Shown here: positions 21,964 through 29,209 of the stretch, in pieces
Numbering within the stretch: the stretch's first letter is position 1
How the letters are laid out: each line of letters starts with the position of its first letter
Assembly (NCBI RefSeq): GCF_047971885.1
Contig: NZ_JBKEAE010000040.1
Span: forward strand, 1 to 35,623
Length of the DNA: 35,623 nucleotides
Reading direction: 5' to 3'
Source: Tropicimonas sp047971885
GTDB taxonomy: Bacteria; Pseudomonadota; Alphaproteobacteria; Rhodobacterales; Rhodobacteraceae
Notes under the pieces: generated by a model
Seen by the model: only the letters and a program-made list of their open reading frames with translations
Databases searched by the model: none
What the model was told of the DNA's origin: nothing
Made by a program: the position numbers and the translations under genes

Positions 21964-23294
21964 TCTGCTCTTTCCCCCTCGGGTTTTACCCAGATTAACA
22001 GTATCAGCCCGAGGAAAAAAAGGCCTATCAGCGGGACAATGCCCGATTGTTGGCTGCCGCTGAAATCGGTCGTCAGCCCTATTCCGATGGGTGCGACGAA
22101 AGATGTCGCCTTGCCGGCCAGCGCATAGAGACCGAAGCACTGGGTCATTCTTTGCGGGTCCCCCTGGCGGCACAGCATGGTACGGCTTGCCGATTGCAGG
22201 GCGCCGCCCGCCGCCCCGATCGTTGCGCCCAGCACGAGAAACGCCTCGTCGGGCAACCGCGAGCCGGTGCCGACCGGCATGCCGAATACGCTGTCGCGCG
22301 AGACGAAGATCGTCAGGAAGGTGGCCCAGATCAGCGCGAGGATACAGAAGACGATGACCGGTTTCGGCCCGAAGCGGCTGTCGGCACGGCCGCCGATCCA
22401 CGCGAAAAGCGCCGAGGCCACAACCGCGATGATGCCGAAGGTCCCGGTATCGACCACGTCCCACCCGAGAACACCGGCCGCATAGATCCCGCCGAATACA
22501 TAGAACCCGTTGAGCGCGTCGCGATAGAACATCGAGGCGCCGAGGAAAGCAAAAAGCGACGGCGAACGCGGCAGTTCCGCCATTGTGGCCTTCAATTCGG
22601 GCCAGGCGCCGCGCGCGGCCTGCGTGACGGGCAGAGCGCGGCGCGCGCGCGGTTCCCGCACCCACAGGAAGAAGGGCAGCACGAAGACCCCGTACCACAG
22701 CGCGGTGACCGGACCGACGAATCGGGTACCCTCGCGCTGGCCGGGATCGAGGCCCAGCACCGGCCTGAGGCCGAGAAACGTGGTTCCATCGGCGTTTTCC
22801 GCCAGAAACAGCAGCGCGATTGTCAGCGCTGCCAGCCCGCCGACATAGCCGAACGCCGATCCGCTGCCCGAGATGCGGCCGATGTCCTCCCGGTTGCCGA
22901 GATCGGGCAGCATCGCGTTGGTGAAGATCGTGGCGAATTCCATGCCGATCAGCCCGATGGCGAACAGGCCCATGACAAGCCAGAGATTCATCGAGCCGGG
23001 ATTGGCCAGCCAGACCCCCCAGGCCCCGATCATGTAGAAAACCGAAAAGAGCGCGACCCATGCGATCCGGTGTCCGCCCTTGTCGGCGATGGCCCCGAGA
23101 AACGGCGCGAACAGCGCGATCGCCAGTCCCGCGCCGCCGACGGCATAGCCCCAGGCGGCCTGCGCCGCCACGCCGTCGGCGAGCAGATCCTTGATGAAGG
23201 GGGCAAATATGAACGTCAGCAGAAGGGTATTGAACGGCTGGCTAGCCCAATCGAAGAAATACCACCCCCAGATACGCTTTCCACGACTCGTCAC
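21927..23294 (-). CDS. MFS transporter, UMF1/Atg22-like
   Basis: A 455-residue membrane protein with about twelve hydrophobic segments. The N-terminal signature KRIWGWYFFDWASQPFNTLLLTFIFAPF is diagnostic of the UMF1 (Atg22-like) branch of the major facilitator superfamily. LGAIADKGGHRIAW is the loop-2 motif and GGRADSRFGPKPVIV its second-half counterpart. Atg22 exports amino acids from fungal vacuoles; bacterial substrates are unknown. Translation starts at GTG 23294. The 3' end overlaps mepA by 37 bp, so transporter, murein hydrolase and phytase-like protein are translationally linked, an unusual grouping. An inverted repeat with an A tract lies about 40 bp upstream. Confidence 0.9.
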   Translation of the reverse strand: MTSRGKRIWGWYFFDWASQPFNTLLLTFIFAPFIKDLLADGVAAQAAWGYAVGGAGLAIALFAPFLGAIADKGGHRIAWVALFSVFYMIGAWGVWLANPGSMNLWLVMGLFAIGLIGMEFATIFTNAMLPDLGNREDIGRISGSGSAFGYVGGLAALTIALLFLAENADGTTFLGLRPVLGLDPGQREGTRFVGPVTALWYGVFVLPFFLWVREPRARRALPVTQAARGAWPELKATMAELPRSPSLFAFLGASMFYRDALNGFYVFGGIYAAGVLGWDVVDTGTFGIIAVVASALFAWIGGRADSRFGPKPVIVFCILALIWATFLTIFVSRDSVFGMPVGTGSRLPDEAFLVLGATIGAAGGALQSASRTMLCRQGDPQRMTQCFGLYALAGKATSFVAPIGIGLTTDFSGSQQSGIVPLIGLFFLGLILLIWVKPEGERAECPPSEPVLPRP

Positions 23295-23329
23295 CTGTGC
23301 ACCGCCAACCGATTCGCTCTCGGATCAGT

Positions 23330-23346
23330 ACGGAGTTTTTTTCCGT
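23330..23346. promoter_or_regulatory. Inverted repeat with A/T tract upstream of the UMF1 gene
   Basis: ACGGA-GTTTTTT-TCCGT lies in the 104-bp region before the GTG of the transporter gene. On the minus strand it overlaps a weak promoter candidate, TTGCCG followed after 18 bp by TACTGA. An operator is possible. Confidence 0.35.
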
Positions 23347-23398
23347 TGCGGCAAGAAAATTCCTCAACCTATGCGGGAGAGGCCCCATCCGAGGATTT

Positions 23399-23722
23399 TC
23401 AGTCGAAAAAAGGTGTCATCTGGGCCACGATCACTGAATTTTCCGCCAGCGCGCGCCGCATGAGGGCGCGCTCGTCTTCGGCGATCTCGTCTCCTTCGGC
23501 CAGCCTGTCCTCGAGCGTGCCGTAGCCGGTCACGTCGAGCGGTGCCAGATCGGCCTGCTTGAGGATCGCCACGGTCTCGCGCACTGCCTCGGGCTCGTCC
23601 ACGCCCGAGGCATAGCACATCAGTGCCGCGCCGGTCGCTCCGTCCGGCAGCCCGTCGCCCGGACTGCGCCCGACCTCGACCAGCAGGGTATAGACCTGCT
23701 GACGCCGCTTCCCGCCCGTCAT
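23399..23722 (-). CDS. Small conserved-looking protein of unknown function
   Basis: A 107-residue acidic protein, from ATG 23722 (MTGGKRRQQVYTLLVEVGRS), which has a G-rich site just upstream. I do not recognise its family. It has no signal peptide or membrane segment. The predicted pattern is beta-alpha-beta-like (QVYTLLVEVG, AALMCYASGVDEPEAVRETVAILKQADLAPLDVTGYG), a layout reminiscent of small ACT-like folds, followed by a charged helix rich in Glu/Asp (LAEGDEIAEDERALMRRALAEN) and ending VIVAQMTPFFD. It lies 18 bp after the GlsB/YeaQ gene on the same strand, and the pair is probably cotranscribed. Confidence 0.75.
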   Translation of the reverse strand: MTGGKRRQQVYTLLVEVGRSPGDGLPDGATGAALMCYASGVDEPEAVRETVAILKQADLAPLDVTGYGTLEDRLAEGDEIAEDERALMRRALAENSVIVAQMTPFFD

Positions 23723-23740
23723 CGGCCCCCCCGCCGGCAC

Positions 23741-23986
23741 TCAGCCGCGCAGCCGGCGGACGGTCCAGATCAGGCCGCAGGCCCCGGCGATACCGACGAT
23801 CAGCTGCGGCACGACGGCGCTCGCCGGATAGATGCCGACCAGTTGCAGGATCCAGTTCAGCAGCACGGCGCCGACGATCCCGATGATGACGTTCATGAAG
23901 ATGCCGGTGTCCGACTTCATGATGATGCTGGCGATCCAGCCGGCAAGCCCGCCGACAAGGATCGTCAGGACGAGTCCGAGTCCCAT
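23741..23986 (-). CDS. GlsB/YeaQ/YmgE family membrane protein
   Basis: An 81-residue inner-membrane protein of the transglycosylase-associated/GlsB family with three hydrophobic segments (LVLTILVGGLAGWIASIIM, FMNVIIGIVGAVLLNWIL and VVPQLIVGIAGACGLIWTV). GLAGWIAS and NVIIGIVGA are the family hallmarks. Members are linked to envelope or general stress, with no known enzymatic role. It starts at ATG 23986, about 115 bp after dapD starts its own stretch on the same strand, and is followed closely by the unknown 107-residue protein. Confidence 0.92.
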   Translation of the reverse strand: MGLGLVLTILVGGLAGWIASIIMKSDTGIFMNVIIGIVGAVLLNWILQLVGIYPASAVVPQLIVGIAGACGLIWTVRRLRG

Positions 23987-24031
23987 GATATACCCCAGAG
24001 CGATGTAAGATGCGCCGACGCTAGCGGATCG

Positions 24032-24871
24032 TCAGTCGCGCAGCAATTCGTTGATTCCGGTCTTGGAGCGGGTCTTCGCATCCACACGCTTCACGATCAC
24101 CGCGCAGTAGAGGTTGATCCCGTTCTTCGACGGCATCGAGCCCGCAACGACGACCGACCAGGGCGGCACTTCGCCATACATGACCTCGCCGGTATCCCGG
24201 TCGACGATCTTGGTCGATTTGCCGATGAAAACGCCCATTCCCAGCACCGAGCCCTCGCGGACGATGCAGCCCTCGACCACTTCGGAGCGCGCGCCGATGA
24301 AGCAGTTGTCCTCGATAATGGTGGGGCCGGCCTGCATCGGCTCCAGCACGCCGCCGATGCCGACTCCGCCCGAAAGGTGCACGTTCCTGCCGATCTGGGC
24401 GCAGGAGCCGACGGTGGCCCAGGTATCGACCATCGTGCCCTCGTCCACATAGGCGCCGAGATTGACGAAGGACGGCATCAGCACCACGCCGGGCGCGATA
24501 TAGGCGGAGCGGCGCACCACGCAGTGCGGCACCGCGCGAAATCCCGCCGCGCGCCATTCGTTGTTGCCCCAGCCCCTGAACTTGCTGTCGACCTTGTCCC
24601 ACCAGCCGGCGCCCTGCGGGCCGCCGTCCTGCATCTCCATGTCCTTGACGCGAAAGCCCAGCAGCACGGCCTTCTTGGCCCATTGGTTGACATGCCAGGT
24701 GCCGTCGTCCCGCTTTTCGGCGACGCGCAGCGCGCCGCTGTCGAGCGCGTTCAGCGTGTCCTCTATCGCTTCGAGCGTCTCGCCACCGGTATGCGGGGTG
24801 ATCGTGTCGCGAATCTCCCAGGCGGCTTCGATCGCGGCTTCGAGCTGGGCGTTGGTCTGGGCGGTCGGCAT
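24032..24871 (-). CDS. dapD: 2,3,4,5-tetrahydropyridine-2,6-dicarboxylate N-succinyltransferase
   Basis: A 279-residue enzyme of the succinylase branch of lysine and diaminopimelate synthesis, transferring succinyl from succinyl-CoA. The N-terminal helical part (NAQLEAAIEAAWEIRDTITPHTGG) is followed by a left-handed beta-helix of hexapeptide repeats (from about RAVPHCVVRRSAYIAPGVVLMPSFV through ATVGSCAQIGRNVHLSGGVGIGGV and GSVLGMGVFIGKST). MPSFVNLGAYVDEGTMVDTWATVG is a DapD signature. ATG 24871 is chosen over the ATG 6 bp upstream because the GGGA ribosome site lies at a proper distance only from the former; length then matches the family. Confidence 0.96.
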   Translation of the reverse strand: MPTAQTNAQLEAAIEAAWEIRDTITPHTGGETLEAIEDTLNALDSGALRVAEKRDDGTWHVNQWAKKAVLLGFRVKDMEMQDGGPQGAGWWDKVDSKFRGWGNNEWRAAGFRAVPHCVVRRSAYIAPGVVLMPSFVNLGAYVDEGTMVDTWATVGSCAQIGRNVHLSGGVGIGGVLEPMQAGPTIIEDNCFIGARSEVVEGCIVREGSVLGMGVFIGKSTKIVDRDTGEVMYGEVPPWSVVVAGSMPSKNGINLYCAVIVKRVDAKTRSKTGINELLRD

Positions 24872-24938
24872 TGGCATGTCCCGTCGGTTCTGTTGCGTCC
24901 CGCCGGCTATACTTGTGCCGGCCGCGTCAGGCAACGGT

Positions 24939-25865
24939 TCAGCCCAGCGGATCGGGCGACGGGTTGGCGCCGCAGATCAGCACCGCCACCCGTTCGCCAT
25001 GCTCCGGGCGATAGGCGCCCGAGGCCAGCGCCGCCAGCGCGGTGGCCCCGGCGGGCTCGGTCAACTGGCGCAGCTTCTGCCACATCAGGCGCTGCGCGGC
25101 GACGATCTCGGCGTCGGGCAGGACCAGTGCCTCGATCTGCTGCCTGCGCGCAAGATCGTAGCATATCCGCCCGATCCGCCGCGCACCGAGCGCATTGGCC
25201 GCCACGCCCGACACCTCGATCTCGGCATCGGGACCATTGGCAAGCGCGGTGGCGAGGGTGGCGCAGCCTTCGGATTCCACCGCGACCACCTTGCGATATT
25301 GCCCGAACCATGCCATCGCCCCGGCAATCAGCCCACCGCCGCCCACCGCAACCAGTACCGTATCGGCGTCGAGCCCCTGGCTCTCCCACTCGCGGAACAA
25401 TGTCCCCTGCCCCTCCACCGTCGCCGGCGCGTCGTAGGCGTGCACCTGCAACGCCCCGCTCTCGATCTCCCACGCCTGTGCCGCGGCCAGCGCCTCGGAA
25501 TAGGTGCCGGGCACGACGACAAGATCGGCGCCGGTACGTTCGATCAGCGCAACCTTGGCCGCACCGGCCAGTTCCGGCACGAAGATGCGCGCCCGGCACC
25601 CCAGCTTGGCGGCCGCATAGGCCACTGCCGCCCCGTGGTTGCCGCCGGATGCGGCCACCACCCCGGCGGCCGGCACATCGGAGGAAAGCAGCGTGTTGAA
25701 GGCGCCGCGCACCTTGAAGCTGCCGGTGTGCTGCATCTGTTCGAGCTTCAGGTCGACGGGAAAGTTGTCGGGCGCCAGCGCGCGTGTCGTCATCACCGGT
25801 GTCCGGCGCACGCGTTCGATGATCCGTTCCGCGGCGGCGTCGATCCGCTCCCTCCAGTCGCTCAT
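24939..25865 (-). CDS. Threonine/serine dehydratase-like PLP enzyme
   Basis: A 308-residue fold-type II PLP enzyme. The Schiff-base Lys51 lies in HTGSFKVRGAFNTLL; the substrate loop is VAASGGNHGAAVAYAA; the phosphate-binding Gly-rich loop is VAVGGGGLIAG. The size shows a catalytic domain only, without the C-terminal ACT-like regulatory domains of biosynthetic IlvA, so it is like catabolic threonine dehydratase, serine racemase or hydroxyaspartate dehydratase. Sequence alone does not separate these. It is divergent from the LOG gene (65-bp gap) and lies 67 bp upstream of dapD on the same strand, though that pairing has no obvious pathway meaning. Confidence 0.9.
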   Translation of the reverse strand: MSDWRERIDAAAERIIERVRRTPVMTTRALAPDNFPVDLKLEQMQHTGSFKVRGAFNTLLSSDVPAAGVVAASGGNHGAAVAYAAAKLGCRARIFVPELAGAAKVALIERTGADLVVVPGTYSEALAAAQAWEIESGALQVHAYDAPATVEGQGTLFREWESQGLDADTVLVAVGGGGLIAGAMAWFGQYRKVVAVESEGCATLATALANGPDAEIEVSGVAANALGARRIGRICYDLARRQQIEALVLPDAEIVAAQRLMWQKLRQLTEPAGATALAALASGAYRPEHGERVAVLICGANPSPDPLG

Positions 25866-25930
25866 TTGGCTTTTCTCCCGAAGTTTGGTGGTCTAGCGTT
25901 TCATGCTCGATGGCCAAGGAAAGCACAGTG

Positions 25931-26791
25931 ATGTCGGTGATGAAAGATGACCCGTTCAAACGTTCGTTTCGTGATGCGCACGAGGACATACGTTCATCCG
26001 AAACTGTGCCCGATACCGCACAGACCCGCTCTGCGGCCTATCGGCTGGCCTATGACGACCTGGATTTCATCCTGCGCGACGAATTGCGCCCGGTGCGGCT
26101 GCAACTCGAACTGCTGAAACCCGAGATCGGGATGACCGAGCAGGGGGTGGATTCGACCATCGTACTGTTCGGCGGGGCGCGCATTCCCTCGCCCGACGAG
26201 GCCGGCAGCGCCACGCGCCCGGCCATGGCGGCAATGTGCCGCTTCTACGACGAGGCGCGCACCTTTGCCCGCATCATGACCGAACGCAGCCTGCGCGAAA
26301 GCCGCGGGCGCGAGAATGTCATCGTCACCGGCGGCGGCCCGGGTGTGATGGAGGCGGGCAATCGCGGGGCGGCGGATGCGGGCGGCAAATCCATCGGGCT
26401 GAATATCGTCCTGCCGCACGAGCAGGCACCGAACCGCTATGTCACGCCCGAACTGTGCTTCAACTTCCACTATTTCGGCATCCGCAAGATGCACTTCCTG
26501 ATGCGGGCTGCCGCGATCGCCATCTTTCCCGGCGGCTTTGGCACCATGGACGAGCTTTTCGAGGCCCTGACCCTGATCCAGACCGGCCGCATGCGGCAGG
26601 TTCCCTTCCTGTTGTTCGGCCGGGAGTTCTGGGAAAGGGTCATCGATTTCGGGGCGCTCGCCGAGGTCGGCACCATCAGCCCCGAGGATCTCGACCTGTT
26701 CCGCGTCGTCGAGACCGCGGAAGAAGCCATCGCCGCCATCGACGCGTGGCAGAACGTGGGCGTCAAGCGCAACGAGGTACCCGGGCGATAG
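25931..26791 (+). CDS. LOG-family nucleotide 5'-monophosphate phosphoribohydrolase (TIGR00730-like)
   Basis: A 286-residue Rossmann-fold protein of the Lonely Guy (LOG)/YgdH-like family. It carries VIVTGGGPGVMEAGNRGA and, further on, IFPGGFGTMDELFEALTLIQTGR, the PGGxGTxxE motif of the family's active site. Such enzymes release the base from cytokinin or purine/pyrimidine nucleoside monophosphates; older annotation as lysine decarboxylase is wrong. The N-terminal ~70 residues (DDLDFILRDELRPVRLQLELLKPE) are an extra helical part seen in alphaproteobacterial versions. ATG 25931 is preferred, with AAGGA 11 bp upstream; ATG 25910 is also in frame. Divergent from the dehydratase gene. Confidence 0.9.
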   Translation: MSVMKDDPFKRSFRDAHEDIRSSETVPDTAQTRSAAYRLAYDDLDFILRDELRPVRLQLELLKPEIGMTEQGVDSTIVLFGGARIPSPDEAGSATRPAMAAMCRFYDEARTFARIMTERSLRESRGRENVIVTGGGPGVMEAGNRGAADAGGKSIGLNIVLPHEQAPNRYVTPELCFNFHYFGIRKMHFLMRAAAIAIFPGGFGTMDELFEALTLIQTGRMRQVPFLLFGREFWERVIDFGALAEVGTISPEDLDLFRVVETAEEAIAAIDAWQNVGVKRNEVPGR

Positions 26792-26870
26792 GTCCGGCCC
26801 GATCCGGGTGGCAGGCTGTGCGGCCGCAGGTGCCGGCGTCTGCGGACTGCTTTCATTGATGCGGTGGCAA

Positions 26871-26905
26871 ATTGCGCATTTCGAATGACGCTTTCATGGC
26901 GCAAT
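26871..26905. repeat. Inverted repeat ATTGCGC/GCGCAAT upstream of the first hdeD gene
   Basis: ATTGCGC at 26871-26877 and GCGCAAT at 26899-26905 are inverted 7-mers separated by 21 bases, in the 237-bp gap between the LOG gene and hdeD. They may be regulator half-sites about two and a half helical turns apart (centre to centre). Confidence 0.35.
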
Positions 26906-26911
26906 ATCGCA

Positions 26912-26933
26912 TCGGGGCGGACACCCGCCCCGA
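26912..26933. repeat. Strong GC stem-loop between the LOG gene and hdeD
   Basis: TCGGGGCGG-ACAC-CCGCCCCGA gives a perfect 9-bp stem with a 4-base loop. It could end the LOG transcript (no T run follows) or lie in the leader of the first hdeD gene. Confidence 0.5.
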
Positions 26934-27028
26934 GTCTCCTTGCGGCCTGTCTCGTCCGCACAAGCGGGAATCAGGCCATTTTCCGTTGAGCGCCAACGCG
27001 CGAGACGCGCCAGAACGAGGTACCTGCC

Positions 27029-27565
27029 ATGAGCAACCGCATCCTTTGGACGATCATCGGCGTCATCGCCATCATCGGCGGCGTCTATGCACTTGCAAAT
27101 CCCTTCCCCGCCACGGCGGCCGCAACGCTGGTTGCCGGCTGGATGTTCATCTTCGTGGGAATCTTCGAACTGATCTTCGCGTTCCGGATTCCCGGCGCCG
27201 GCCCCAAGGCACTGGCGATCGTGCTGGGAGCGATGGCCATCTACGCGGGTTTCATGGTGCTGCGCCATCCGGTCGGCGGAACGATGGCGCTGACCCTCTC
27301 GGTGGCGATCCTGTTTCTCGTATCGGGGATCTCGAAGATCATCTTCGCCTTTTCGGTCAATATCCGCAGCCTGTTCTGGCTGACGATGATATCGGGCATC
27401 GCGTCCCTGCTGCTGGCGGTGATCATCTTCATGAACTGGCCGATGGCATCGGCGGGAACGCTGGGCATCCTGCTGGGTGTCGAATTGCTGTTCGACGGCG
27501 CGGGCGCGCTGTCCATCGCGTTCAGCCGCAACCTGTCGGTCGCGGAAGTGGAAATCGACGCCTGA
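27029..27565 (+). CDS. HdeD-family (DUF308) membrane protein, copy 1
   Basis: A 178-residue inner-membrane protein with six hydrophobic segments in three pairs. It is related to HdeD, an acid-resistance membrane protein of enterobacteria of unclear mechanism. Repeated motifs are GGVYALANPFPATAAATLVAGWMFIFVGIFELIFAFRI, a middle pair, and LFWLTMISGIASLLLAVIIFMNWPMASAGTLGILLGVELLFDG. GAGG lies 9 bp before the ATG. A second, clearly related copy starts 463 bp downstream. The two share the same length, the same N-terminus (M-S/T-NRILW) and an almost identical third segment pair, and differ most in the tail. Confidence 0.92.
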   Translation: MSNRILWTIIGVIAIIGGVYALANPFPATAAATLVAGWMFIFVGIFELIFAFRIPGAGPKALAIVLGAMAIYAGFMVLRHPVGGTMALTLSVAILFLVSGISKIIFAFSVNIRSLFWLTMISGIASLLLAVIIFMNWPMASAGTLGILLGVELLFDGAGALSIAFSRNLSVAEVEIDA

Positions 27566-27919
27566 CCGCACAGGGCGCCTTGCCTGGCCACGGGGCGACG
27601 GCTGCGACCGGCGCCGGTCGCAGCGTGGCCCCGATCCGCACGGTCACGCCGATGTCACATGTTCCGGTGTCGTGCCGGGAGCGGCCGAAACGATTTGGCA
27701 TCATCTGTGGCATGGCCGCATCCCCCGGATATCATTGCAAATCGGTATCCGACATTTCGGTTTCGGCCGGTTTTCCCAGGGCGCAAGGTGGCGCCGTGGG
27801 ACAGGTGCGCCGCGCGCCCTGATTCCCGATCCTGCCCGGACCACCCAGGGGAGCGGGTGGCGGGCGCTGAACATGCGCCGCGGGAGAGCCGCAAAGCGCA
27901 AAAAGCGAGGTTAACGGAG
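27566..27919. other. 354-bp gene-free spacer between the two HdeD genes
   Basis: No convincing gene is seen on either strand. The spacer starts with a large palindrome-centred hairpin (27601-27624), contains the only AT-richer patch at about 27725-27765, and ends in a GC-rich leader before copy 2. Promoter boxes of standard type are not clear. Its length suggests copy 2 has its own control. Confidence 0.5.
27601..27624. repeat. Perfect 24-bp palindrome after the first HdeD gene
   Basis: The half GCTGCGACCGGC is followed directly by its exact reverse complement. Outer GGGGC/GCCCC arms extend it with a small bulge (about 27593-27631). In RNA it would be a very stable hairpin, likely protecting or ending the copy-1 transcript; no T run follows. 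As DNA it is a perfect two-fold site. Confidence 0.75.
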
Positions 27920-28438
27920 ATGACCAACCGTATTCTGTGGATAATCGTCGGCGTGATCGCCCTGATCGGCGGCTTTGTCGCACTCGCCAATCCCTTTCCC
28001 GCCACCCTGGCCGCGACGCTGATCGCAGGCTGGATGTTCCTCTTCGTGGGCATACTGGAACTTGTCGCGGCCTTCCGCATTCCCGGCACCGGACCCAAGA
28101 TCTGGGCGGTGATTCTGGGCGCGCTGGCGCTCTATCTCGGGATCACCGTGCTCGGCCATCCGCTCAAGGGGTCGATCGCGCTGACCACCGCGATCGCGAT
28201 CCTGTTTCTTGGCGGCGGGCTGGCGCGGATCATCCTGTCCTTCACGCTCGAGGACCGGTCGTTCTTCTGGCTGACGATGATTTCGGGCATCGCATCGCTG
28301 CTGCTTGGTATCGTCATCTTCATGAACTGGCCACTGTCGGCGGCAAGCTCGCTCGGCATCCTGCTGGGGGTGGAACTGATCTTCGACGGGGTGGGCGCGC
28401 TGGCGTTGGGTTTCAGCCGCGACACGCAGGAAACCTGA
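27920..28438 (+). CDS. HdeD-family (DUF308) membrane protein, copy 2
   Basis: A 172-residue six-helix membrane protein, clearly a paralogue of the upstream gene: MTNRILWIIVGVIALIGGFVALANPF, ATLIAGWMFLFVGILELVAAFRIPG and FFWLTMISGIASLLLGIVIFMNWPLS closely match copy 1. By eye well over half the residues are identical. ATG 27920 matches the start of copy 1 and has GAGG 9 bp upstream. A strong terminator follows 27 bp after the stop. The pair may form hetero-oligomers or respond to different stresses; neither is shown by sequence. Confidence 0.93.
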   Translation: MTNRILWIIVGVIALIGGFVALANPFPATLAATLIAGWMFLFVGILELVAAFRIPGTGPKIWAVILGALALYLGITVLGHPLKGSIALTTAIAILFLGGGLARIILSFTLEDRSFFWLTMISGIASLLLGIVIFMNWPLSAASSLGILLGVELIFDGVGALALGFSRDTQET

Positions 28439-28464
28439 CACCCCCCCGCCACACGGCACATCGA

Positions 28465-28496
28465 CGCCGGCCCCCGGAGGGGCCGGCGTTTTCGTT
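28465..28496 (+). terminator. Strong Rho-independent terminator after HdeD copy 2
   Basis: CGCCGGCCCC-CGGA-GGGGCCGGCG is a perfect 10-bp stem with a tetraloop, followed by TTTTCGTT. It ends 0-1 bp from the stop codon of the convergent DsbA-like gene and is the best intrinsic terminator in the window. Confidence 0.92.
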
Positions 28497-29206
28497 CAGC
28501 CCCGCCGCTCCATCCCGATCAGACGTTCGAGGTCGCGGCGCCGGATATTGCCCAGAACGAGCGTCCGGCCGACCACAAGCGCAGGCGTGCCGACAATGCC
28601 GAACAGGTTGGCAAGGCCGGCGCTCCGGCGCAGGCGCGCGGCGACCTCGGGCCCTTCCATATCGGCCAGAAGCCTGTCGCCGTCGATCCCCAGCGCCCCG
28701 GCAGCCTCGGTCAGATAGGGTGCGGTCGGGCGAAAGCGGGTTGCCATCATGCGGTTGTGAAACGGCAGATAGGCGCCTTGCATGTCGGCCGCCAGCGCCG
28801 CCCTGGCTGCGGCAACCGAAGCCGGCCCCAGAAGCGGAAGTTCGTGCCACGTCACGGCGATTTCGCCATCTCCGGCGATTCCGGCCAGCGTTTTGCTCAG
28901 CACCCGGCAATAGGGGCAGTTGTAATCCGAAAACGATGCCACCTCTACCTGCCCGGGCCGTGCCGGCGCGGTGAACAGGTATGCCAGATCGCCGGCGGGG
29001 CGGCTTTCGGGCTGGCCGATACCGAAGAACGGGTCGGCCACCCCGCCCGATGTCGACCCCGCGATCAGATAGCGGAAGCCCGGCACACCGGGCAGCGGCG
29101 CGGTTTCGAGCCCGATCGGACGGCGCCGCAGCAGGCCCGAAACCCCCGCCGACATCGCCATGCCGGTCAGAAACAGGAACAGAAGCTGCCGCCGCGAGGT
29201 TGCCAC
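28496..29206 (-). CDS. DsbA-family thiol oxidoreductase
   Basis: A 236-residue exported protein. The N-terminus has a short Arg-containing signal/anchor (RRQLLFLFLTGMAMSAGVSG). The thioredoxin-fold active site is SFSDYNCPYCRVLSK (CPYC, about residue 97), followed by the DsbA-type helical insertion and the cis-Pro loop GTPALVVG. The pattern is that of membrane-anchored or periplasmic DsbA/DsbG-like proteins rather than cytoplasmic thioredoxin. Translation starts at GTG 29206, only 3 bp after the rlmN stop, so it is coupled to that gene. Target proteins are unknown; the nearby Cys-containing secreted proteins (CAP, MepA, IalB) are possible clients only by inference. Confidence 0.9.
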   Translation of the reverse strand: MATSRRQLLFLFLTGMAMSAGVSGLLRRRPIGLETAPLPGVPGFRYLIAGSTSGGVADPFFGIGQPESRPAGDLAYLFTAPARPGQVEVASFSDYNCPYCRVLSKTLAGIAGDGEIAVTWHELPLLGPASVAAARAALAADMQGAYLPFHNRMMATRFRPTAPYLTEAAGALGIDGDRLLADMEGPEVAARLRRSAGLANLFGIVGTPALVVGRTLVLGNIRRRDLERLIGMERRG

Positions 29207-29209
29207 GCC

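Noticed and set aside
21964..23061. Long in-frame extension upstream of mepA, antisense-free but inside the UMF1 gene
   Set aside because: The residues are out of frame with the transporter and have no family character. The MepA signal peptide begins at 21963.
25931..26791. Lysine decarboxylase annotation for the LOG-family gene
   Set aside because: The PGGFGTMDE motif defines a phosphoribohydrolase; the protein has no PLP-binding Lys motif.
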